This document shows positions 24,801 to 36,800 of a DNA stretch of 64,000 nt, piece by piece. A program made the position numbers and the translations under genes. The stretch spans positions 342,822 to 406,821 of the forward strand of contig VXAI01000088.1 in assembly GCA_013399305.1 (NCBI GenBank). The letters are read 5' to 3'. Within the stretch, counting starts at the first letter, position 1; each line of letters opens with the position of its first letter. Below the pieces are notes generated by a model. That model was not told the origin of the DNA. It saw only the letters and a program-made list of their open reading frames with translations, and did not search any database. The DNA is from Rostratula benghalensis (lineage: Eukaryota > Chordata > Aves > Charadriiformes > Rostratulidae).

Positions 24801-27800
24801 TGCTACGTTTAATGTTATGTAAAAGGTGAGTGGTATCTGATGATGACGTCAGGATAGATTCCACATTATGTGGATAGCTGGGTAATGCCCTTCTGTGTTG
24901 TGCTGTACTAAATGCTTCAAATTACATCAGTGGTTACAAGCTAACCTTTGGAAGGTGTGTATTTCTTTCTAGCTTAGTACATAGGTATCCATGTATAAAA
25001 CAGAACCAGTTGTCTTCTAGCTGAAGTTCATGATGCCATAAACATTGCTATCAATAATAGTTACAGTAATTTTGCACTCCAGTAATTTTCTGGGTTATAA
25101 CATCTCATTCCTCGTTCTGGAAAAGCTCTGTGAAACTTTTCCTTATGAATCCAGACCTGAAAGAAAAGAATTGTGATGGTGAAATCTCAATAGTCAAAAT
25201 GTGAAGAATGTTATCCTTTTGAGTCTGCAGTAGGACTGCTATTCAGAACAGTAAATTGGCACAGCTGGGTTGGAGACTCTTTCTAAGCAGCTGGACATTG
25301 ATTTTAGCTGTACTTCAGGCCATGAGTTCACACATGGAACTTCAAGATTGAATTTGTGGGCATCTAGAGTCATTTCAGGGATATGGGATATCATCAAGTC
25401 AGTGAGATAATTTCAGGCGTATTTATCAATCCTGCTTGGTTGGGAGCCCCCCTTTCTATCAGAGATCATAGAATCATAGAATGGTTTGGGGTTGAAGGGA
25501 CCTTAAAGATCATTGAGTTCCAATCCCCTGCCATTGGTAGGGACACCTCTTACTAAACCACGTTGCTCAAATTCACATCCCGCCTGGCCTTGAACATTCC
25601 TAGGGATGGGACCTCTCTGGACAACCTGTTCCAGTTTCTCACCACCCTCAAGGAAAGAATTTCTTCCTAATATCTAATCGAAATCTTCCCTCTTCCAGTT
25701 TGAAGCCATTACCTTCTTCATGGCCCTCCACTGGACCCGTTCAACAGATCTATGTCCTTCCTTTGCTGAGGACTCCAGATCTGGACACAGTACTCCGTGT
25801 GGTCTCATGAGAGGAGTAGAGGGGCAGAATCACCTCCCTCAACATGCTGGCCACACTTCAGCACAGGAGGCTCAGTCTTTCTGGGCTGCCAGTGTGCTCT
25901 GCCAACTCATGTTGAGCTTCTAACCCACAAGCACTCCCAAGTCTTTCTCAGAGCTGCTCTCCAGCCATTCTCCACCCAACCTGTGCCTCAGATTGCCATG
26001 TCCCAGGTGCAGGACCCTGCATTTGGCCTGGTTGAACTTCATGAGGTTCACACAAACCCACCTCTCAAAGCCTGTCCAGGTTCCTCTGGATGGTATTCCT
26101 TCCCTCCAGTGTGACGACCATGCCATACAGCTTGGTGTCATTGACACACTTGCTGAGGATCCACTGTCCATGTTGCTGACAAAGATGTTAAACAGCACCG
26201 GTCCCAATACTGAACCATGAGGAACACCACTTGTCACTGGCTTTCTTTTAGACACTGAGTGGTTGACCACAACCCTTTGAGTGCTGCCACCTCACCAGTT
26301 CCTGATCCACTGAGTGGTCCATCCATCAAATTTTTACCTCTCTGGTTTAGAGACCAGGATGTCATGTGGGACAGTGTCAAATATCTAAGATGCTTGGTTC
26401 AAAGAAAGAAAAGTGTTGGTACAGGACTCTTTGTCCTCCTCTGATCCTTTATGCAGGAAAACCAAGTTTTTTGACTTGTCATTTTTGTTTGATTCATGGC
26501 TCTAGCCAGGAACTGGGAAAGTTAGTACTAGTTTCCCCTTGGGAACATGTTTGAATGAGATTTCCAGACCAATTTGTGCAGATCCAGGGATATTTGAGAA
26601 GCATTGAGATCTGAGCACTTGGAATTCCAACTTGCTTGAAGTTGCCTATTTCAATTAAAAAACTCCACTTGGGAAGTACTCACTCGCTGTACAGCTGGCA
26701 CTGTTCTCCATCACTAAAGATGGTGGGACAAATAACCACTGGCATAAACCAACCAGCTGTCCTTCCTTGTTGCTGTAGTGTTGTCAGGAGTGGCCCAGAT
26801 GTCATTACCAAAGGAGAGGTGGCCAGTGACCAACCCACCAGGTTGGCCGGGGGCCTCAGCATTTATGATATGTAGGGTCCACGGGGGCTGATGGCTGAGC
26901 TCCAACAGAGAGGCAGACCTGCTTTGTGTTCCAGGCTGCATTTTTAATACTCATTCACCAGGCTGCTTTTATGAGACATTTGTGTATGTTTTCTCCTGCC
27001 AGAGGATATTTTACTGGGAAATCGGTAGCAAAATGAAAATAGAGATTAAAACTAATTTGTTTGGAATCTGCCTTCTAATTCAATAACCCTGACTGTTATT
27101 CCTTTCCTCTGAATATTCACCTACTCTGTAGTGCATTTGAATAGACTTCTATTTTTGTTCCTGAATTAGGAGCCCTTCGCATTTAACAAAATTGTTGCTT
27201 AGCAATTTTAGATAACTGGCTGAGCATTCATGTTCAAAACCAGTTGAATCTCCCCTTGCAGTTTTGTTAGAGCAATAATTCTGAATTAAAACAATGACTT
27301 AAAGATGAAGGTTAGTTTCGTCTTAAGTGATCCCTGCTCTTGGGAATTACGAGCTAGTGGAAAATTATTATTTCTTTCTTCACTTTAGCAGAAATTCAAG
27401 ATCCCTTTTTTGATGTATTCCTTTCTCTTAAATTAATGATTTATTCTAGTTTATTAGAGAAGTTGATTACTCAGGAAAAAAAGTATTCATGCTGGACATT
27501 TCCTGAGTTACAACACTATAAACCATGTGTTTGCTGACCTTAGTTTGCACTAAGTCCTAAGCAGCCGTAGAGAAAATTCTCAGTTTCAAGCAAACTGGCA
27601 CTGAGAGAAAAATTCCTTCTTCGTCTAAGAATGGAGAGTAGTACAGTCCCTGTTCCTGCCCCATCACCTGCCCAAAATGGGTGACTGCAATCCTCTTGCA
27701 ATTGATTGGATGGGAAGTGTTGAATATGTACTTTTTGGTGGTTTAGCTGAGCTTCTGTGGCAAGCTCTTAGGTGTTATTTCCCTCTGCTCCCCTAAACTG

Positions 27801-30800
27801 AGGAGGAGAGAAGCTGGAGTGAAGTTGTGACCACTGTAAGTTGGAAACCAGCCCTAGTGTTTTGATGTTGCAAGTAGGGAGTTTGACCAAAAATTCTGGG
27901 TTCATAATGAGGGCAGGTTTATTTAGATTCCTTATTATCTTCCTCACATTTGTTGCACCCAGTGGTGTGTGTGTGGCAGGGAAGAAGTTTTGGGAGAAAT
28001 TTTTTGTGGGCTTTTTTTCTCTCTCCACCCCCTCCTGCCCCCGAGCCTAAGTGTTGCTTGCATAATTAATATTTGTTTATGTCACTACTGAGTTGCTTGA
28101 TTTATGGCCCAATCATAAATGGTCTGGAAGCTGCTTATGAGACGGACGTTTTGTTCAGAGATTTTTTGTTGACTGGTATGCATCCTGCCAATTTTTGTTT
28201 TGTGTGACAGTCAACTATCCGTTCACAGATGGTCTGAAAAACGATACATTTGGCTCTTTGCAATTACCACCTCCTTTCCATTTAACCTTTACTCCTATTG
28301 TCATAAAAAAATCCAAATAATTTTGCAAACTCCTTCCTGTAGCTTAGAGAAAAAGCCTGGACCAGCTAAATGAAAAAATTCCATTTTTTGCAGTTTTCTC
28401 TTTGCAGCTATGCATTGTCATAGATTTTATTTTAACCTCTCCTTTGTGTCACGGCACACTAAGCATTTTAAAGGTCTGAAAGTTTACATTGAATAGATCT
28501 TGAAAAGACTGTGAGCATTATGCAAAAAAACTCTCCAATACTTTTCATATTGCTGATAGTGCAGACAATGTGTAGTTAAAGAAATCAAGAGCTAGGGATC
28601 ATTTGGGATGCAGAAATACATTCAGCAGGTGAAAATTACTTTTATTTTCCCTGAAGACTAAGAGACATAGCAGGAACACAGGCAAACACACTTGGCTGAC
28701 GTGCAGATTCAAAGAAATATCAACTGCAGCATTGCTATTCCTGTCATTATTCATGGAAGATAATTCAAACATTACTGCAGTAAAAAAAAAAAAGTGTCTA
28801 AGACGTACTAAAACAGTCACAAATATAATTGTTAAGGTAGGCTGTTCAACAAGGCTTTTCTTCTTTGACAATTATTCCCTGTAGTTCTTTTATATAAATA
28901 AGTCATAGGAAAAAATTCTGCTGTCACATTCCACATTTGTCATGATACTCTGCAATCTGTAAACACTATTGGCAAAGCGTTTGAAATTCAGGATCTACTC
29001 TTTTCTAGAGTTACATATATAAACAAGGGCACAAGATTTGAATGGTTTTACCTAAGACTTCACTAGAAAAATTGGACATATGCATGCACACACATACATT
29101 TCTTGTGTGCAAACAAATATGATTTTGAAGATGTATGCAGGTACACAAAAATTTAGCATTTTGTTGTGGTGATGACATTAACTCCTTGTTGCCTCCCTTT
29201 GCTGTTGCTGTAAGAAGAGAAAAATAGGGCATTATCCAGTGTTCAGGGAGTCACTCCTACTTACAGTTGTAGAAAATGCAGCCTACAAAGTGCAGTAGTC
29301 TAGAGCCCCAGGAATTTAAAGAACAAATTTTCAAATTTGAACAGTTCTATGAGTTTAAAGGAATAATGTCATTCTTTCTAGTACTCATGTTTTAATCATA
29401 TAATGTCATAGATTATTACAAATCTCAGAGCAACTTTAATGTTATTGTTTGGAGTTAGAATAGTATCTTGATTTTAACTATATTCTTTAGACACTTGCCT
29501 TTTTTCCCCATTGATAAAACTAAAACTATTTTACTGGATTGATATATAGAGTTCTGACTTTAGTTCAAGTTTATAGCATAATCATAAGATAACTGTTTTA
29601 TCTCAATGTTGTGTTTATATTTCTCTGATTAGAAAAAGCCTTTCTAAAGCAAGACTCGATCAAAAATAGTTTACCTACCTTTCCCTTAAATATTTTGCAG
29701 AAATTAAACACACTCACTATAGCTGTATCTGTGTTACACTATTGTATATCAGCTGGTGCATGTGAATCCATGGGATTTACTTTACTAAGACTATAATCCC
29801 TTGACTTGATTTGATAGTTAGATTGTATTTGTGGTGGAGGCTTAGGCAGAAGAATCAAATACATACTTGAAATTATTTCTGACGTGGGTGGTTACAACAG
29901 GGATTTTCAGTGGCATATTTCTTAGAACAAAATTATTTCATATGTACCAAGGACCAGTAAAGATGAAATGAAAAACCTAAAATGCCTTCATCACTTGATT
30001 TTGTCTGCTTTTTAAGAGTCACTTCTGATGCTGTGTGAATTTATAATCCTCCATGAAACAAACTCTAATGTCTGCATGGTGAACCATTAGACATGCTCTT
30101 AAACTGAGGTACCCTAAAGGTCATGGCTAGATTCGATAGGTCCTACTTTCAAACCTCAGGCTGGCTGCTCATATGACCTGCTCCCTTATAAATCTGAATG
30201 TGCACACTTGATAATTACTTCAAAAAAACCAACTATGAACTGCATTATTGGTCAAATATGCTATTCTGTATGCAGTGAGTGGGACTTCATCTTTATGCCT
30301 GTTTTCTTCTCATTTAATACAATCTGCTTTTCCAGCTCTGCTTTTCTTTAGCTGGCTAGTGTACGGCAACCTGATATCATAATTAAAGAAATGAAAAGGA
30401 GGGCAGTATCACTGGCAGTTTAGATTTCTCATCAGTATTAGACTGCTTGCTTTCTGACACATTTCTGTGAAAATGTGTGAAACCCAATTACTTGCTGTGA
30501 CCAAAAAAGGTGGGTATCTTTGAATCCAAACTTTTTTTAGGTATGCCAAGAAACACTTTTTGCAACTTTTTTTTTTTTTTTTTTGTGCTGCATATGTATT
30601 GGGAAGGCTTTTCTTTTGTGCCACATACATAGGAGAGTCTAATTCAGTTTTAATATGTGGACAACAACTGCTCTGCTCTGGATTCTGTATTTGTTCTTTA
30701 TCCAGGTCAGAAAGTAACACTAATGTTTACCAAGTCTAAGCTTTCAGGACTTGAGTCAGGCTGAATCATGAAACTGGCCTACAACTCATGAGTGTATTTA

Positions 30801-33800
30801 TCAGAAGAAAGAAGAAAGCTCACAAGACAGAGAAGCACATTTGACACTTCTTTTTTTTAATTACTGTTTATCTGTTTCATGAACCATAAATGTTACTCTT
30901 CCACCTCCCTGGGACTCTGGAGTTTGCCGTTACTGCCTCAAAGGCTGGAGTGCAATTTTCTCCTGTGTTAAGTGCAGCTTCAGTGCATGATTCCAGAGTA
31001 GTGCAGTGAATCTGACACTTAAAATTTTTTTCTGAAATGAAGTTTTTTTGCCAAGAAAGACACCAGAAACTTGTTAAAGTCACTCTTCATAACGTGAATG
31101 ACTTACCAATAAATCTTGTGAACAGAAATTATTACTGGTATGGGTAAGCCCTTAAAAATAAATGTGTCATCAGGACTTTTGACAAATTGATTACTGTGTC
31201 TTGCTGCATTAATGCAGGAAAACAAAATGCAGGGTATACGGTTACTGTTACTAGACTGAGAGGTTTTTTACATCCTAAGGGAAAGAGAAAAGCAAGTGAG
31301 CATCAGGTTTTTTCTTTAACATATACAGTGCAGGTTTTAACATAGTAGAAATGTTTCTCTTGAGTGAGGTGGTTTTTAAAGAGGAAATAATGTAAATTCC
31401 TTGTAGAGTCAGGTTTGTTCAGTAGAACAAAAAAAGTGGGAGAGGATTTTGCTATAGGGTCCTTGTAGTAGCTGTTACGGAGAGGGTTTGTTCCTTGTCT
31501 CACACTGTCATCTGATGAGATCTTTGGATCTGGTCCTGAGTGCAGCAATTCCAAAGGTGAAAACACTGACACGTACTACCTGCAGGCATTGATTGCCCGT
31601 GTTGTTTTTTTTCTTTATGGATGGGATAAATAATGACATCTACCACTGAAAAGTGCTTTAGACTTTCACATCAGAAGATCTCTCTATGTACAAGGTGTTG
31701 TGATAATTTTATCTGGTTTTGTCTGCGGGTGTTGAGATGTATATCTGTTCAGCACCTTTTTTTAAAAAAGTCTTTGCTGATAGTCGAAGCTATAGAATTA
31801 TTACTTTTGATTATAGCGCACATAGGTAAAACATCTGGAGGTGAAGCTAGATTTTGCATAACTGAAAACAAGTACATGAACAGAGCAATTAAATTATATT
31901 GAAAGAAGTAACTCACTGAAACGAGCAGTGCTGTTAGGTTAAGATTGTGTTTGACAGCCTGTGGTAAAAGTTCTGCATCACCGTTATGTGAATAAACTAT
32001 TTGTGGAAGCAGTATATATTTATCTCAACAGATACTACTTGAAAGTAGCACTGAAGCAGCTGCCCACTAAGATGATTAATGATTAGAAACGCTGCTGATA
32101 TTTCTAGTGTGGAAAGATTGCTTCCTTCAGGAGAGAAAAAGATAGTCACCATGGAGTGTTTCAGGTTATTGCACCATGGGGGTGTGGATGGGGGCAGTTC
32201 CATCCAGAGTCCTAATTAAAACATTGCAAAGGTTGGCACCCTTTACCCCTCTCCTCTCCTAGAACCTCAGTAAAGATGAACTTAAAAGCAATCTTACCTT
32301 GTTTCCCACTGATTAATGGGGGTACCTAGCCCTCAGACTGCTCAGCGCCAAGGGTAACACACTGTGGGAACGACTGCCTCAAAATTGCACCTTTTAAACA
32401 TTAATTCTGCAAGCATTTGCTTGTGGATACCAAGCTAGATGAAATTTCATCTGACTAAATGTGGCTATTTAGTTAATGTTACAGCCTACCTAGATTTATA
32501 GCCTACATGGCTACGAGTCCAAGTCACGGAGAGGAATGGTATTATACTTGGGACTATATAATCACAGTTAAAAATTATTCCTGTCCTCCAATAGGTATGA
32601 AAGGTATATGGGGATTAACAGAGCAGATGCAGCAATGGTAAAAGGTTGACTGGATGCTCTCTGAGATGTGCCTCAGAGGTGTGATGAAACCCTTGTTCCT
32701 TGCAGATCAATATCTGACCTGCAGCCTTGGCTCCCATTTCTAGTCTGTGGTTCAGTACCCCTTCTTTAGCTGCCTGCCAGAGGTAAATGACGGCAAAACT
32801 TCATATTGCTTACTTTTCGTAGTCCTTTGATGCAGGTCCAGACTCACACTTACATGTGGACAGGAGGAGCAAGTGATGAGTGGCTCGTCAAAGGTCTGTC
32901 TGCGTCTTTATTTTTGCAGTAGGTGAGATAGCTTGGAGTTGCCGGTTGACTGGCATTGCTGTCACCTATTGCAAAAGTAGATGGGATGGGAGGATTTGGG
33001 TTACTTTTTGCGGTGTAGACAGCAGCTGGTACATGAGTTACCCATAAGTGGTGACATGAACGTGCAGAACCAAATAAGGTTGTATACTGGACGCTTTGAA
33101 ATATGCATAACAAGTAGGCTATGCATATGGAATAGTTGCAGTTGTCATGGTGGCTCAGGGTTTTGTTTGGAGTTATATTAGGAGAGAATTAGGTGGGAAG
33201 AAAAAGAGAGGAGGAAGTAAGGAGCATCAGTAAAGCTGGTGCCTTAGAAGGAAATTGCACTGCAGAAAGTGCAGGAAACACTGATGGTACCATCACAGTT
33301 CACTGGTGCCTGCTTAGATAACTTCTGTAGTGGCTTCACTAGATCTTAGTCTGATTGTCTCCTCTTTGCAGTTAATGTCCCAAAGTCCATGTGGCTTTGA
33401 TTTTAGGAAGAGCAAAACCAGTTCTAGCCAAGCACTTGGTTTGGCAAGTTTCTGCCTTTTATGTTATTAATACAGCCATTGCAGTAAGTTTTTGGTGTTC
33501 TTCCCTACGTGTTTTGTTCAGAAAACCAGAAAGTAACAATGCTTGCTGATCTTACTTTTTGAAGCTGATGTTTTTTCTACTTTTTCTGGGTTTTGTAAGA
33601 TCCTGAAATTAATAGCTCTCCTCTGTGCAATTTGCATGTTCTTGAGAAACTTTTTTCTTTTATGTTTTCTCCTTTTCGTTAATGAAAAGATCTATTCAGT
33701 GACTGTAAGAACTACTGAGATTTCTTTTGCTTTCACTGCCAATATGCACTAAGTTTTCTTTGGGTTATCAGGAATGATACAATCCAACAATTTGAATAAT

Positions 33801-36800
33801 GAGTTTTTTTCGCTATTGCTGTAGTGACTGGGAGGCAGCTGTCACATTAGTTTTGAATAGATTTGCCAGTATCTATCTAAGTATAATTTTAGACTTATGT
33901 AATCCTTTGATATATAGGTGAATAGATCAAGAAGTAATTTTTTTCTTGGCTTTTTTCTACAATTTTAATGAAAAAGTCATGTCTATAAATCCACTTAAGC
34001 TTATCTAGTGAAGAGTAGCAGTTATTAAATCAATACCAATTTTGAGACTAATCTAATTAATCTGTGCCTGATGGGCATTTTAATGATATGGATGGTAACC
34101 ATCTCTACCACATACTGTCAGTCCTGGCTCCTGCTTCAGTTACAAGTCAGCTGGGAATGGAAATGCTAAGAGCCAGCATGTACTAAATACTATTCAACAG
34201 GTTCTCACTTTGCAATGTCTTCTGGTAATAGACCTGGAGAAGGTCATATGCTTTGCTTCTTCAGGTCTCTGTGAACCATAGAATCATAGAAAGGTTAGAG
34301 TTGGAAGGAACCTTAAAGATCATCAAGTTCCAGCCCTGCTGCCCTTGGCAGGAACACCTCCCACTAGACCAGGGCGTTCAAAGCCCCATCCATCCCAGTC
34401 TTGAACACTCCCAGGGATAGGGCTTCCACAACTTCTCTGGGCAACCTGTTCGTTCCAGTGTCTCACCACCCTTATTGTAAAGAATTTATACCTGGTATCT
34501 AATCTAAATGTCCCCTCTTTCAGTTTAATACCATCACCCCTTGTCCTATAGCTACTCTCCCTGACAAAGAGTCCCTCCCTATCTCTCCTGTAGGCTCCCC
34601 TCAGATACTGGAAGGCTGCAATAAGGTTTCCCCAGAGCCGCCTTTTCTCCAGGCTGAACAACCCCAACTCTCTCAGCCTGTTCACGTAGGGGAGAGGTGC
34701 TCAAGCCTTCTGATGATCTTTGTGGCCCTACGCTGGACTCATTCCAACAGTTCCATGTCATTCCTGTGCTGAGGACTCGAAAGCTGGACACAGTGCTCCA
34801 AGTGGGGTCTCATGAAAGCAGAGTAGAGGCACCAGTCAGCGGTGACATGCACACTTCCATCTTCATGAGGGTCAGTCCTTCATCTTCATCTCCATTTTAT
34901 TGCAAGTCCCTAGCATTGCCCAGAACATTGTCACCTCATTTTAATGCGAGACTATAATCAAACTGTTTGTCCTGAACTGCTCCATGTCCCTTCTTTCCAT
35001 GTCTGTGCAGAAGCATTTCTGTAAATAGCATGGTAAACTGTAGAAGAGGAACTGCTGGCAGGGGCTTTTTTTTCCCTGAACACTACAAGCCCCAGTAGCT
35101 TTGTCTTGCTCCTGCCCCAGTTACCTTAGGGAGGTTCAAGGACTCCATGTAGTACTCTCCAGCATACCTGACTCTGCTGAGCTGTTGTCAAATCTACTTC
35201 ATGTGGAGCCTACCTGAGGTCTGCTGTTACTCTAAACAAGTCCTGAGGGAAAACCATGAGGTAAAGCCAGACATCCAAATGGAAGGACCCTAGCTCAGTA
35301 TACAGTGCATAGTGGGTATTCTGCTCCATTCCATTTCCACAAGAGAATGTCATGAATGCGATCTTCTTCAAAATCAGTCTGGAGATCTAAGCCTTAAGCA
35401 GTGAATGTTGCTTGAGGATTCTTTCTGGTTTCTATAAAGAACAATAAATTATCAGTGTTGTATGAGTAAAGAAAAAAATATATCTTGGCTTTCCAGGTTG
35501 TTTGGTATTTAAAAACAAGGTCAGACTGAAGTTAATAAATTTCCTGGTTTGCTTTGAAAAAAATTGATTTTGCTGACTTAGTTATTTGAAGTCTTGTACC
35601 TGAAGATACACAATGAGTCACCCACTTGGAGTAAATTCACGTGTGCATCTCTGTTCAGCTAAGTTCTTTTCGTACAAAACTGGAGATCTCCATTTATAGG
35701 TTGGAGACATCAACATTAAGTACTGACAATGTGGATATGAGTGAGTAAGTGTTGCTTATTCTCCAGAACAAGCTAATTACTGCTTAAAAAACTGATGAAA
35801 TTCGGAAGACCATAGAAGTTTTCTGAAGTGATCTCTGGAGGTTTTCCTTTTTCCTTTCCTGCTCTTTTTATTCTTTATGCAGCTAGCTGAAAACTGTCTC
35901 TGTAGGTTTTTTTCTGTTTTCCTTCCAGCTTACTGAAACTTCTTTTCCTTAACATTACTTTGATAAAGACTCCACTGCTTTAATATATCATTTTCATTGT
36001 GACTTTCATTGCTGCAATTAAGTGGCTAATTGAACAGTTTATAATGTGTATGCCTAATTGCTTCTGCAAGAGGTTAACTGTGAAAGGCATAGAAAATTAA
36101 CACACAAAATGTTGCCTAGGTTACCTTTTGCTGAGTAAAGCCTCAGAGATTTTGTTTACTTCCCTGTTTATGGGCAATGAAATTCCTGAAGATGTTTTAA
36201 TATGAAACTTCCTTTGATATTAAATGTTAGGTGTCAACTACAGTGTAATATGCCATAGTTTAAAAAACTTACATGAAACAGAAACATAGAAAATACACTT
36301 GGGGTTTGGGGTCCAACCTGCAGTAAAATGCATTAATATCACAGTTAAACTTTCCTCTTTCTGCTTATCATTCCAAAAATACAGAGCAGCAATTTGGATT
36401 TTTTGATTGTTTTTAATAAAAGCAGAGCAAAACTAATAGTAGCCTCTAAGAATACCTCCAATATGTTTCTCACAGAATAAATAGAAGTTTAATCTGCCTT
36501 TACTATTTATAATAACACACAGGATTTAGAACAACTTGCATGTCAAAAAAAGAGTTCATATTGGTCATGTGGGGGGGATTTTCCAGTTTTCTCTGGACTC
36601 TGCATTGAGTCAGATGGAAAGCTGCATGCTGTAAGATGGACTTTAAGAAAAACTAAGAAAAATATGGTTTTCAAGTGTACTTTCAGTGTTTTTTTCTTAT
36701 GAATAAGGGGGTTTGATGTAATAATGTCATTTTGTTATTATAAAATAATGTAATTGTTATTTCGTTATGTGTATTGTATTTATGATACAGCTACAGTAGA

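Noticed and set aside
26720..26940. GC-richer patch with overlapping short frames on both strands
   Set aside because: Considered as part of the nearby CR1 or a processed pseudogene, but no matching protein or element block was recognised.
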